A stretch of DNA of 38,250 nt. It comes from Deltaproteobacteria bacterium (GTDB taxonomy: Bacteria > Desulfobacterota > Desulfarculia > Adiutricales > Adiutricaceae). The notes under the pieces were generated by a model. The model saw nothing but the letters and a program-made list of their open reading frames with translations, was not told where the DNA came from and made no database searches. Where the stretch lies: NCBI GenBank assembly GCA_031279515.1, contig JAITII010000025.1, positions 1 to 38,250 on the forward strand, in the 5' to 3' direction. A program made the translations under genes and the position numbers. Of the stretch, positions 24,294 to 33,972 are shown in pieces. The first letter of the stretch is position 1, and each line of letters starts with the position of its first letter.

Positions 24294-25880
24294 ATGACCA
24301 GACATCAGCAAAATATCTTAACTCCGCCTAGCGTAAAGGTTCCAGAACTCTTCCATCAGATAATGAAGGCCAGGACAAGAGTCTATAGGCTCTTCCCTCC
24401 CACTCCCATGGAAATTCATAATATGCCCGAGGGCTGGAAGCTACTTTTAAAGCGCGAGGACCTTTCTGAGATACACTCCTACAAGTGGCGCGGGGCCTTC
24501 AATTTCATGAGCGCCAGGTACCAAGAAGCAAAAAAAAGGGGTGTGGTAGCGGCTTCCGCTGGTAACCACGCCCAGGGTGTTGCCAAAAGTGCTGCCCATC
24601 TGGGGATAAAAGCTCAGCTCTTCATGCCCCAGTCTGCACCTAAACTCAAGGTAGAGGCAGTTACCCGCTTAGGTGGCCCCATGGTGGAAATACACCAAGA
24701 GGGCGACACCTATGACGATGCAGCAGAAGCAGCACATCGATATGCCTTAAAGTACAACCATCTCTACGTACCGCCCTATGACGACCTTTTGGTAATGGCC
24801 GGCCAGGGGGTAGTAGGAGATGAGATGATGACCAGTCCCGAGCGGCCCGACGTTGTCTATTTACAGATAGGCGGTGGGGGCCTCGCAGCAGGAGTGGCAG
24901 CTGTACTTAGGACCTACGATCCCAATATCAAGCTCATAGGTGTGGAAGCCGAGGGACAAGCTTCCATGAAAGCAGCCTTTGACGCCGGAGGTCCTGTGAC
25001 CCTGGAGCATTTGGATATATTCTGCGACGGCACTGCGGTAAAGACCGCAGGCACCTTAACCTATAATGCCCTTAAGGCCTTATTAGACGACATAGTCATA
25101 GTGAGCGCCACCCAGGTGGCTTCAGCTATGGAGGAACTCTGGCGCGTAGCTAGGGTTCTTTCTGAACCCTCGGGGGCCATGGGCCTGGCAGCAGCAAGAA
25201 AATACGAAAAGAAATTATTGGGTCAAAAAGTAGGGGTAATATTGAGCGGTGCCAATCTGGACTTCAGGCGCTTGGGCTACATCGCCCGCCGGGCTGGGGA
25301 TCCCACTGGGATCCAGGCTTTTTACCAGGTGGAGATTCCGGAACGCAAAGGGGCCATGCTGGCATTTTTTAAGACTATAAACCCCGTGGGACTCAATATT
25401 AGCCACCTCCTAGTGGGACAGTACGATTCAGATTTAGCTTACCCTGTCATAGGTTTTGACGGGAACCCTGAAGACTTTAACTATTTCGAGGAGCTCATAA
25501 GCTTTGCTGGTTACAAGTTCCAAAATGTCACTGGTAGGCCGGACATACCCTTTAGGGTGGCACCTTATCAGCCGCGCCTACTCTCTTTACCCTATGCAGC
25601 CATCTTAAATTTCCCCGAGCGCCCTGGTGCCTTGGCGGAATTTCTGGAAAGGGTGGCAACACTTGCCAATATTTCATATTTCAACTACGTGCATTCCGGT
25701 GAGGAAGTAGGCCGTGCCCTTGCTGTCTTTTCCTTTGAGAACAATCAAAGCCGGGAAAGCTTTTTAGCAGACTTAAAGGCCCATGGGCCGGATTTTACCG
25801 ATCTTCCCAGAGACACTGGTCATGCCCTAGGGCTTTTGGAAACCAGCGACCAAGCTGGCTACGATGCCTTTGCTAAATAG
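24294..25880 (+). CDS. ilvA: Threonine ammonia-lyase, biosynthetic, with two regulatory domains
   Basis: A 528-residue PLP enzyme (threonine dehydratase) that converts threonine to 2-oxobutanoate and ammonia, the first step to isoleucine. The PLP lysine is K64 in HSYKWRGAF; the glycine-rich phosphate loop is GGGGLAAGVA and SAGNHAQGVA is conserved. The C-terminal third has two ACT-like domains beginning at EIPERKGAMLAFF and NFPERPGALAEFL, as in the isoleucine-inhibited biosynthetic form (E. coli IlvA has 514 residues). The promoter at 24179-24207 rules out the longest frame. I chose ATG 24294; ATG 24252 is in frame too, and neither has a good ribosome site. guaA follows after 64 bases. Confidence 0.9.
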   Translation: MTRHQQNILTPPSVKVPELFHQIMKARTRVYRLFPPTPMEIHNMPEGWKLLLKREDLSEIHSYKWRGAFNFMSARYQEAKKRGVVAASAGNHAQGVAKSAAHLGIKAQLFMPQSAPKLKVEAVTRLGGPMVEIHQEGDTYDDAAEAAHRYALKYNHLYVPPYDDLLVMAGQGVVGDEMMTSPERPDVVYLQIGGGGLAAGVAAVLRTYDPNIKLIGVEAEGQASMKAAFDAGGPVTLEHLDIFCDGTAVKTAGTLTYNALKALLDDIVIVSATQVASAMEELWRVARVLSEPSGAMGLAAARKYEKKLLGQKVGVILSGANLDFRRLGYIARRAGDPTGIQAFYQVEIPERKGAMLAFFKTINPVGLNISHLLVGQYDSDLAYPVIGFDGNPEDFNYFEELISFAGYKFQNVTGRPDIPFRVAPYQPRLLSLPYAAILNFPERPGALAEFLERVATLANISYFNYVHSGEEVGRALAVFSFENNQSRESFLADLKAHGPDFTDLPRDTGHALGLLETSDQAGYDAFAK

Positions 25881-25944
25881 GATGAGCCCCAACCCCCCAA
25901 AAAGCATACAGAATATATCGCTATCTCTTTAAAAGGCATTATTA

Positions 25945-27489
25945 ATGGCAGGACATGTCCTCATAATTGACTATGGTTCCCAATTCACCCAGCTCATAGC
26001 CAGAAAAACCAGAGCCCTTGGCTACTACGCAGAAATCCTACCAGCTGGGTTGTCACTTAGCGAGCCCCTCTATGAAAAACCAGGGGCTATTGTCCTTTCA
26101 GGGGGTCCGGCGAGCGTCTCTGATAAAGGGGCACCTACTTTAGATCCCCTCATCTTAGAGACTGGGCTTCCTATTTTGGGCATCTGCTACGGTATGCAGC
26201 TTTTGGCCCAGAACCTGGGAGGCAGGCTCTCCCAGGAGGCCCACGGGGAATACGGCCCTGCCGATTTCTATCCCCTCGGGTCCTCCCCCCTTTGGGAAGC
26301 TTTCAGAGGGGCTAAAAGCACTAAAGTGCTCATGTCTCATGGGGACAGGGTAGAAGAGTTGCCGGAAGGCTTTGAAATAACCGGAAAGACTAGGGATCTT
26401 CCCATTGCTGCCATGTCTCAGGAGAATAAAAAAATCCATGCCCTCCAGTTCCACCCCGAGGTCCACCACACGGAACATGGGGATAAGATCCTAGAGTGCT
26501 TCTATAAAGATGCCGGGCTTTCTCCCAACTGGCGCATGTCCTCTTTTGCCGTGGAAGCGGTAGAACAAATATCCCGCACAGTAGGTCCAGACAAGAAAGT
26601 GCTCTGCGGCCTATCCGGCGGGGTGGACTCAACCGTGGCAGCAGCCCTTTTGGCAAGAGCCATAGGCGATCGCCTCTACTGCGTCTTTGTGGATAATGGT
26701 CTCCTTCGTTTAAACGAAGTGGATGAGGTGGCAACAGCTTTAAATGAAGTCTATCCTTTCATGAACCTCATAGTGGTGGACGCCTCTACCATGTTCCTCA
26801 AACGCTTAAAAGACGTAAGCGACCCTGAGACCAAACGCAAGATAATAGGACACACCTTTATTGAGGTCTTCTCCCAGGAGGCCAAGAAATTAGGCAAGGT
26901 GGATTTTTTAGCCCAGGGCACCCTCTACCCTGACGTCATAGAATCCATCTCCCCCCAGGGCCCTTCAGCCCTTATTAAAAGCCACCACAACGTGGGCGGC
27001 CTTCCCAAGGAGCTTAATTTCACCCTCATAGAACCTTTAAAGTACCTCTTCAAAGATGAAGTGCGCTCCCTAGGTGCTACCCTCTCCATCCCAGACTCTC
27101 TGTTGTGGCGCCACCCCTTCCCTGGCCCTGGACTGGCTATCCGCATCATAGGACCAGTGGACGAAGAATCTTTAGATCTCCTGCGCCAGGCAGACTCAAT
27201 AGTCCAACAAGAGCTAAAAAACTTCGCCTTAGACAGGGAAATCTGGCAGGCCTTTGCCGTCCTTTTGCCCGTCCATAGCGTAGGGGTCATGGGCGACGGT
27301 CGCAGCTATGGAAAAGTTGTAGCCATTAGGGCTGTTACCAGTGTGGATGCCATGACCGCAGATTGGGCTAGGCTTCCTGATGAGCTTTTGGCGCGCTTTT
27401 CCTCCCGCATAATAAATGAAGTAAATGGTGTCAATAGAGTACTCTACGATATTTCTTCCAAACCCCCCAGTACCATCGAATGGGAATAA
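25945..27489 (+). CDS. guaA: GMP synthase (glutamine-hydrolysing)
   Basis: A 514-residue enzyme that converts XMP, ATP and glutamine to GMP. The N-terminal class I glutamine amidotransferase domain (about 1-195) has the nucleophile C81 in [15 protein letters not shown] and the His/Glu pair in [13 protein letters not shown]. The ATP-pyrophosphatase domain has the P-loop [15 protein letters not shown] at about residue 222, and the C-terminal dimerisation domain ends in PPSTIEWE, typical of GuaA. AAAAGG lies 8 bases before the ATG. The stop codon is 9 bases before pyrG, so guaA and pyrG form a nucleotide-biosynthesis operon. Length is normal for the family. Confidence 0.97.
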   Translation: MAGHVLIIDYGSQFTQLIARKTRALGYYAEILPAGLSLSEPLYEKPGAIVLSGGPASVSDKGAPTLDPLILETGLPILGICYGMQLLAQNLGGRLSQEAHGEYGPADFYPLGSSPLWEAFRGAKSTKVLMSHGDRVEELPEGFEITGKTRDLPIAAMSQENKKIHALQFHPEVHHTEHGDKILECFYKDAGLSPNWRMSSFAVEAVEQISRTVGPDKKVLCGLSGGVDSTVAAALLARAIGDRLYCVFVDNGLLRLNEVDEVATALNEVYPFMNLIVVDASTMFLKRLKDVSDPETKRKIIGHTFIEVFSQEAKKLGKVDFLAQGTLYPDVIESISPQGPSALIKSHHNVGGLPKELNFTLIEPLKYLFKDEVRSLGATLSIPDSLLWRHPFPGPGLAIRIIGPVDEESLDLLRQADSIVQQELKNFALDREIWQAFAVLLPVHSVGVMGDGRSYGKVVAIRAVTSVDAMTADWARLPDELLARFSSRIINEVNGVNRVLYDISSKPPSTIEWE

Positions 27490-27498
27490 GGATACTGT

Positions 27499-29520
27499 AT
27501 GTCCAGGAAAACTAAAGAAGTCCCCCACTTGGAAAAATTCAAATCCATCGATGAAATAAACACGGACATAATATCGAAGATGGAGAAGACCAAGTTCATC
27601 TTCATCACCGGCGGAGTCATCTCCTCATTGGGTAAGGGGGTAGCCGGCGCTTCTTTGGGAGCCCTGTTAAAAAGCAAGGGTTACAACGTGTCCATGCAGA
27701 AACTAGACCCCTACCTGAATACCGATGCTGGCACCATGAATCCCCAGCAGCACGGTGAGGTCTTTGTGACCGACGAGGGCTCTGAGACAGACATGGACCT
27801 AGGCCACTACGAGCGCTTCCTAGATGTACACCTGCCGCCCCATTCCTGCTTTACCTCTGGCTACATCTACTCCGAAGTCCTAAACAAGGAAAGGGAGGGT
27901 AGGTTCTACGAGGGACAGACCATCCAGATAGTCCCCCATATCACGGACATGATAAAGCACTATATCCTTCGGCAGACCTATTCCTACGCCGATTTCGGGG
28001 GTCCAGACGTAGTAATAGTGGAAATCGGGGGAACAGTAGGTGACATAGAGGGGCAACCCTTCTGCGAGGCGGTCCAGGAGCTCAGGATCCAGCTAAGGCC
28101 TTACCAGAGCCTATCTATCCACTTGACCTTCCTTCCCTATTTAAAATCCTCCGGTGAGATAAAGACCAAGCCCACCCAACACAGTGTAAAGGAGCTAAGG
28201 GCCCTGGGCCTTCGTCCGGAAATCATCATCTGCCGCTGCCAGGAAGAGATCTCCCTGGAATCCAAGGCTAAGCTCTCTAAGACCTGCGGTGTCTTTCAGG
28301 ACTGCATCTTTACCTCCCCCGATGTCCCCAATATCTATATGCTTCCGGAGCACTTTAAGAATCAGGCAGTAGTGGAAAAGGTCTGCGAGCTACTGCAGAT
28401 GAAAAGTTCCAAGGAAGTGGATATTGCCCCCTTGGCAAAGTTCACCAACTCTCTTGCCACCTTGAAAAAGCAAGTGAACATCGCAGTAATTGGGAAATAC
28501 GTCAAGCAAGTGCGCCAGGACACCAAGGTTGACAAACAAGAAGGCTCGGGGGAGAAAAAACCCGTCATCTACCTAGAGTCTTATAAAAGCGTCCACGAAG
28601 CCCTCTGCCATGCCGGGGTGAAAAACGACGCCCAGGTGGAGGTAAACTACTTCGAATACGACGAATTCAACCAGCGCAATATAAAAGATAAGCTTTCTAA
28701 ATTTGACGGGGTCCTTGTCCCTGGAGGATTCGGGGACCGGGGCATGGACGATCTGATACACTGCATAAAGCATGTAAGGGAATCGCAGATACCCTTTTTT
28801 GGGATCTGCCTGGGCCTACAGCTGGCTGTCATTGAGTTCACCCGCAATGTACTTAAAATCAAAGGAGCCAACTCTGAAGAATTCGATCCGGACTGCCGCC
28901 AGCGCAAGGAAAATGTCATCTACCTCATGGGCCGCTGGTACGAATATAGGACAGGCCAGATGGTCTACCGGGACGAGCAGACCCAAAAGGGTGGCACTAT
29001 GCGCCTGGGCCTTAAGCCCTGCTTACTAAACCCTGGGACCAAGGCTTACGACATCTACCGCAACACCTTCGACGAGGCCAATAGCAAAGAAAACAAGGTC
29101 TACCACTACCCGGAAGTTCCGCTGCGCCAGAGCGTGGAAATCTATCGGGATGCCTTTTCTAACTTAGATGAGGCGAGCCTCACTAAGATGGAAAAAGAGA
29201 TAAAGAACAAAAATCTCATGACCATCTATGAGCGCCACCGTCACCGCTACGAAATAAACCCCGATTACCACGAAAGCCTTACCAAGCCTTCAGCGAAAGG
29301 TAATGACTATTTCATCATAAGCGGCGATGCGCCATCATTTAGCACCGGAGGAGAGACCCTGCCGCCCCACATAGTTGAGATAATGGAACTCAAACATCAC
29401 CCTTGGCATGTGGGTTGCCAATTCCATCCAGAATTCCTTTCCAGACCTTTAAGGCCTCATCCCCTCTTCCTGGGATTTATCAAAGCTGCCATCAAATTTC
29501 AAAAAAGCAGAAAAAATTAA
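27499..29520 (+). CDS. pyrG: CTP synthase, enlarged by three extra segments
   Basis: A 673-residue CTP synthase (usual length about 535-550), which makes CTP from UTP, ATP and glutamine. The synthetase domain has KFIFITGGVISSLGKG, LDPYLNTDAGTMNP and IGGTVGDIE; the glutamine amidotransferase domain has C437 (GICLGLQ), H643 and E645 (FHPEF). The extra length is in three places. The N-terminus has about 28 residues before the usual MEKTKFIFITGG. A charged linker segment covers about 338-358, where the usual KY.....YKSV is short. About 50 residues (522-574) are inserted just before the conserved ERHRHRYE. The start is supported by AAGGA 6 bases before ATG 27499. The catalytic residues are intact, so it should be active. 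Confidence 0.95.
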   Translation: MSRKTKEVPHLEKFKSIDEINTDIISKMEKTKFIFITGGVISSLGKGVAGASLGALLKSKGYNVSMQKLDPYLNTDAGTMNPQQHGEVFVTDEGSETDMDLGHYERFLDVHLPPHSCFTSGYIYSEVLNKEREGRFYEGQTIQIVPHITDMIKHYILRQTYSYADFGGPDVVIVEIGGTVGDIEGQPFCEAVQELRIQLRPYQSLSIHLTFLPYLKSSGEIKTKPTQHSVKELRALGLRPEIIICRCQEEISLESKAKLSKTCGVFQDCIFTSPDVPNIYMLPEHFKNQAVVEKVCELLQMKSSKEVDIAPLAKFTNSLATLKKQVNIAVIGKYVKQVRQDTKVDKQEGSGEKKPVIYLESYKSVHEALCHAGVKNDAQVEVNYFEYDEFNQRNIKDKLSKFDGVLVPGGFGDRGMDDLIHCIKHVRESQIPFFGICLGLQLAVIEFTRNVLKIKGANSEEFDPDCRQRKENVIYLMGRWYEYRTGQMVYRDEQTQKGGTMRLGLKPCLLNPGTKAYDIYRNTFDEANSKENKVYHYPEVPLRQSVEIYRDAFSNLDEASLTKMEKEIKNKNLMTIYERHRHRYEINPDYHESLTKPSAKGNDYFIISGDAPSFSTGGETLPPHIVEIMELKHHPWHVGCQFHPEFLSRPLRPHPLFLGFIKAAIKFQKSRKN

Positions 29521-29885
29521 TAAGCTTTACACTCCAGCTAGATTTTAGAAAAAGATTATATCTACTACATATGGTTAGAGCATTCTAAGAGCCCGATGTA
29601 TATAGTATATATTGCTATATTTTCAGTCAGTACTCGACTTTTATCAGCAATATAGTCTTGGTTTACATGAAAAAAGTGGTAATATGCTTATTGCCATTAA
29701 AAAATACTCTAAATGCCATGAAAACATTAGATTTCTAAATAGGTACAATATTACAATAGCTACATATTGTGTCCATTTCATTGCCATGACGTAGAGAGAA
29801 ATGCCCTCAAATAGGAAAAAATTCTATTGCCTGGATAGAAATATATAAGTTTCTAAAAAAATTATTATTAGGTAATCTATACTTT
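29521..29885. other. Intergenic stretch at the left border of the AT-rich island
   Basis: 365 bases where composition drops to strongly AT-rich. A 60-codon frame at 29612-29794 has no ribosome site or family. An inverted repeat TAGAAA/TTTCTA (29836-29855, 8-base loop) lies 30 bases before zorA and could be a regulator site. I see no tRNA, integrase or attachment repeat. Confidence 0.4.
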
Positions 29886-32420
29886 ATGAAAATAATTGCA
29901 AATTTTTTAACATCTAACTATTTTATTGGAATTTATATATTATTTATTGTATATATTTTTACTTTACATACAATTAAATTAAGTATCCAGACTAATACTA
30001 TTAAAAAAGGTATACTAAAGGCAGAAAATAGCTTAAACAATTACTTAGGTAATGATAAAGAAAATATTAAGATAAATTTTTATCAAAATCTGGAAAATAT
30101 AAATAATAAAATATCAGAAAATAAAATATTAAAATCTAGTTGGTTGCTCTTTTATAGATCATTAATCTTCCCTCTAGTATCATTACAAAAACCTACGGGA
30201 CAAATGCAACCAAATAATCATAAAGAGATGATGATTATTTCATGCCCGTCTAACAGCTACAGCTTTTTTAATGAAGAATCAATAATAGCACAATATTTTG
30301 AAACAAAATTGTTTAGTGCAATTCCCAATATTCTAACAGGATTTGGGATATTAGGAACATTCATAGGTCTCGCTGCTGGAATCTATTTAGCAAAAGATAA
30401 TTTAATGAATAGTGCTGATATTGAGCAAATGAAAGAACCACTAAAGTATTTGTTAGGAGGTGCTGGATTAGCCTTTTTAACATCAATCTGTGGAATACTT
30501 TTGTCAATAACTTTTATATTTATTGAAAAACATAATACACGAAGGCTAAAAATATGTATAGATGAATGGAATGAAAAATTGGATTCTGCTATTCAAATAA
30601 AATCTGTTGAAATGCTTATAGCTGAAAAAACAAGATTATCGTATTATAATGAAGCAGAAATTATCAAGATAGATAGGGAACAACTGATTGAACAAAATAA
30701 TATGCACCTTAAGATGCAATTATTTTTTGAACATATGACTAGTACTCTTCCAAAAATACTAACAGACAACAACGAAAATCTAATAAATTCTATTCATAGC
30801 CTACGAGAAGAAGTTACAGCAATAAGAAATGATAGAAACAAGGATCTTGGAACATTAGTTAAAGATTTAATAAATGAATTTGTAAAACAATTAGGCGACC
30901 TATCTAACGAGATTTTTAAAGAAGTAACTCAAAAGTTAGAAACTTTAACCAAACTTTTAAACGATTCGATTCAAAATTTTTATGAAACAAGTATATCACT
31001 AAACTCAGCTGCTAAAAATGCAAACGATGCAGTTAAAGAAATAACAACATCCACAAGTAGTATCAACCAAGCCACGGAGACGCTTCAAAGAATTAACTTA
31101 GACACACTTTCAATGTCAGAATTACTAAAAAATACAGTTACCCAGTCAATTGATGATCTATTGACTATAATACAATCATTAATAGAAAGTGTAAATAATA
31201 ATCAAAATAAACAAGAAGAATTTCTGTCTAAAATAAATACCCTTCAAGAAGAAAACCTTGTCAAAATAAATTCACAACAGGTTGCTTTATTCGATAAGAT
31301 ACAAGAACGCTTAGATGCTTGGGGCGATAAATCTCAAGAAATGATAAATAACTTAAAAGAATATGAAATAGAATTAATGGAAACCTTAAAAAATCAATTA
31401 GAACTCAATAATGAAGAATACAAAAAATATTATCAATTAAATAGCGAACATTTAGAAAGCATCTTAACTAAAATGAAATCAGAAATTAATGAGTTTACAG
31501 AAATACTAGTACATAACGTAAACGAAGTAAATACTAAATTAGACGACTCTTTCCAAAATTTTACTATTGAATTGAGAAATATAAAAAATATGTATCAGCA
31601 AATGGAAGATTATTCAGATCGATTAGCTTCTATATGGCAAAGCTATATAGATAAATTTGATAGAACAGATGGTATTATAGAAAATATACTTAAGAAAATA
31701 ATTGATAATTCAAACACACATATAACACAAGCCGCAGGTCTATTTAAAAAAATAGACGAAGCTTATGCTAAATCATTAAATCTTTTAACAGATACAATCC
31801 AAGAAATGGAAGATACATTTGATAATGCTGAACATTTTATATATCAATTTAACTCTACAATAAATGAGATTAAAAATATAGATAATAAAGGTCTTCTACA
31901 TTTCATCGAGAGCAATAACTTATTGAATCAGGAAATATCAGGAACGCTAAGTTCTACAAATAAATTATTAACTGATAAAATACCAGTTTTACATGACGAT
32001 TTCATTCAATTACACAATTTAATAGAACACTTATTGAATCAGGAAGCATCAGGAACGCTACATTATTCAAATAAATTATTAACTGATAAACTACTAGATT
32101 TACATACTGATTTCAATAATTTACATAATTTAATACAAAACCTATTGAATAAAGAAATATCAGGAATGCTACATTCTGCAGATAAATTATTAACTGATAA
32201 ACTACCAGCTTTACATGACGATTTCACTCAATTACACGATTTAATAGAAAACTTATTGAATAATGACATATCAGGATGGCTAGATTCTACAAATGACTTA
32301 TTAACTGATAAACTACCAGTCTTACATGACGATTTTACTCGACTACACAATATAATACAAACCCTATTGATTGAAGGTATTAAAATTTCTACCAAAGTTA
32401 ATTTAAAAAAAGGATCCTGA
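29886..32420 (+). CDS. zorA: ZorA-like MotA/TolQ/ExbB-family proton channel with long coiled-coil tail
   Basis: An 844-residue protein with the layout of ZorA from Zorya anti-phage systems, where a ZorA5-ZorB2 ion-driven motor in the inner membrane senses phage entry. Hydrophobic segments lie at about 12-30, 145-169 (IPNILTGFGILGTFIGLAAGIYLA) and 187-213 (YLLGGAGLAFLTSICGILLSITFIFI), matching the MotA/TolQ channel core. The last 630 residues are Asn/Lys/Glu-rich coiled coil, the cytoplasmic tail of ZorA. Residues 679-826 are four 37-residue repeats. It is followed by EH_Signature and MotB-like genes, which supports the call. DNA is strongly AT-rich versus the flanks, suggesting horizontal acquisition. 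The ribosome site (AGG about 13 bases away) is weak. Confidence 0.82.
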   Translation: MKIIANFLTSNYFIGIYILFIVYIFTLHTIKLSIQTNTIKKGILKAENSLNNYLGNDKENIKINFYQNLENINNKISENKILKSSWLLFYRSLIFPLVSLQKPTGQMQPNNHKEMMIISCPSNSYSFFNEESIIAQYFETKLFSAIPNILTGFGILGTFIGLAAGIYLAKDNLMNSADIEQMKEPLKYLLGGAGLAFLTSICGILLSITFIFIEKHNTRRLKICIDEWNEKLDSAIQIKSVEMLIAEKTRLSYYNEAEIIKIDREQLIEQNNMHLKMQLFFEHMTSTLPKILTDNNENLINSIHSLREEVTAIRNDRNKDLGTLVKDLINEFVKQLGDLSNEIFKEVTQKLETLTKLLNDSIQNFYETSISLNSAAKNANDAVKEITTSTSSINQATETLQRINLDTLSMSELLKNTVTQSIDDLLTIIQSLIESVNNNQNKQEEFLSKINTLQEENLVKINSQQVALFDKIQERLDAWGDKSQEMINNLKEYEIELMETLKNQLELNNEEYKKYYQLNSEHLESILTKMKSEINEFTEILVHNVNEVNTKLDDSFQNFTIELRNIKNMYQQMEDYSDRLASIWQSYIDKFDRTDGIIENILKKIIDNSNTHITQAAGLFKKIDEAYAKSLNLLTDTIQEMEDTFDNAEHFIYQFNSTINEIKNIDNKGLLHFIESNNLLNQEISGTLSSTNKLLTDKIPVLHDDFIQLHNLIEHLLNQEASGTLHYSNKLLTDKLLDLHTDFNNLHNLIQNLLNKEISGMLHSADKLLTDKLPALHDDFTQLHDLIENLLNNDISGWLDSTNDLLTDKLPVLHDDFTRLHNIIQTLLIEGIKISTKVNLKKGS
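31920..32363 (+). repeat. Four 111-bp tandem repeats in the zorA tail
   Basis: Units begin at 31920, 32031, 32142 and 32253, exactly 111 bp apart, and the next partial unit begins at 32364. Each encodes 37 residues of the pattern LLN.EISG.L...NKLLTDK followed by LP.LHDDF..LH.LI. The units differ enough to show selection at the protein level but are clearly duplicated. Confidence 0.9.
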
Positions 32421-32472
32421 TAAGACTAAAGGTAGTTAATTGCTTTCAAGAAACCAAAGGAGGTGAGATAAA

Positions 32473-33897
32473 ATGATTAATATAGTGATGGAAAATTTAG
32501 AAATAATTCCATCAGATTTTTTAAGTGAAACTGAAAAGAAAGAGAATGATATCACAAACAAATTTAAAGGGACCAGAGGGCACCAACCAGCTGATTTAAC
32601 AGAAATATACAAAAGGATTTGTAGAAGAGTTATTGACAATGGTAGTTTAACCGGTGTAGAAAATCGAGATTTAAGTAAAGTACCATTATTACTGTTTAAT
32701 ATTTATAACAACATTATTAATTTAAGCAATAACGCTGTCTTTTATAATTTATTTTGCAAATGGTATTTAAAAAGATCTAATAGAACAAAAAAATATATAT
32801 TAAAAAATTTATGGTATACGTTTTTATATTATTATCCCATTGAAGATGTATCATTTAGCAAATGGCTTGTATTTTTTCAAAATAATATTAATACTTTTGA
32901 AAATAAAGAACTAAAATCATTATTAAATATTGCAAAGAATTATAGATTATTCAGTTTAAATAGATATGGGCTAAGACTATGCGCAAGAGATATTTTTAAA
33001 CACATGAACATCAATCAGGCCTTATCTAAAAGAGAGATAACGGATGCTCTTGCTGTAGGGGAATGTGCACAACAAATTTATTTGCAGTGCTTTGAAGATA
33101 TTTTTTTAGATGCATCAACTTTTAAGCTCATAGATTCAATTGAAGATAGAATAAGATTATTAAAGGATCATAATTTATTGAACATTATAAAAAATGATAT
33201 ACTTAAAACAAGTAATTTAATATCAAGCATTTTAACTCCTTTAGCCAGCAATTTCCCACTTTTTATTAAGTACATAAATAGTATAATTAAATTTATTAAA
33301 TCTGAATTCAAAGATGTACGATTATCTCCAAATAACCATTGGAGTAATGTAGATTATACTTTAAAAGAGCTATTTAAAAAATTGATTGCAATGACTGATA
33401 TAGAAAGGTTTTTTGATTTTTATTCTCACAGAGGGTATTGTCAAGAATGCAAACAATTCTGGACAAAATATCTATTAAAAGGTATGATAAATGAAACATG
33501 GCCTATTTTGAGTCCAATAACAATTGCAAGAATAAACCATGAAAAGTTGGAAGGAATGTTATATGGTAAATTACAAATAGGAATGGTTGATGAATCAGCA
33601 ATTTTACTTAAAATAGGAAGTCTCGTTCTCGTTGAAATAACTGCGGACTATGCTTGTTATATATATCCAGAAAACCATTCTTTTTGTCCGCCTTTTGGGA
33701 ATACTGGTATTTATGATATTACTACACTGCGATATTCCTATGCAATAACTGCAGATGACAATAATGTATTTTCCACTGATTGGCTACAAAACTACAACGA
33801 TGGGAAAATCATTAAAATTATTCATTCTGGTCAATGGCAAAAAAATATCAGAAAAATAATTTTTGATATTACAGGACTAGCTATAAGTGATTACTGA
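32473..33897 (+). CDS. zorC: EH_Signature-domain protein, ZorC-like
   Basis: A 474-residue cytoplasmic protein, mostly helical by residue pattern, with no signal or membrane helix. The C-terminal 200 residues resemble the EH_Signature domain found in ZorC of type I Zorya. They have a FW..Y core (KQFWTKYLLKG, 328-337), a DIERFFDFY segment, LVLVEITADYACYIY with E388, and IIKIIHSGQWQKNI with H451, the E and H that name the domain. ZorC binds DNA and is thought to act as effector or recruiter. AAAGGAGGTGAG lies 8 bases before the ATG, the strongest ribosome site in this island. It lies between zorA and zorB, whereas type I loci have it after zorB. Family assignment is by pattern, not by alignment. 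Confidence 0.65.
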   Translation: MINIVMENLEIIPSDFLSETEKKENDITNKFKGTRGHQPADLTEIYKRICRRVIDNGSLTGVENRDLSKVPLLLFNIYNNIINLSNNAVFYNLFCKWYLKRSNRTKKYILKNLWYTFLYYYPIEDVSFSKWLVFFQNNINTFENKELKSLLNIAKNYRLFSLNRYGLRLCARDIFKHMNINQALSKREITDALAVGECAQQIYLQCFEDIFLDASTFKLIDSIEDRIRLLKDHNLLNIIKNDILKTSNLISSILTPLASNFPLFIKYINSIIKFIKSEFKDVRLSPNNHWSNVDYTLKELFKKLIAMTDIERFFDFYSHRGYCQECKQFWTKYLLKGMINETWPILSPITIARINHEKLEGMLYGKLQIGMVDESAILLKIGSLVLVEITADYACYIYPENHSFCPPFGNTGIYDITTLRYSYAITADDNNVFSTDWLQNYNDGKIIKIIHSGQWQKNIRKIIFDITGLAISDY

Positions 33898-33972
33898 GAT
33901 TGCTGTTAATAACTCTTGCTATCGAATTATGGCTTTAAATTATTAAGTCAACAACATAGGATTTACAAGAAT

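Noticed and set aside
29612..29794. 60-codon frame upstream of zorA considered as an extra Zorya gene
   Set aside because: No ribosome site, no domain, and in AT-rich DNA such a frame is expected by chance.
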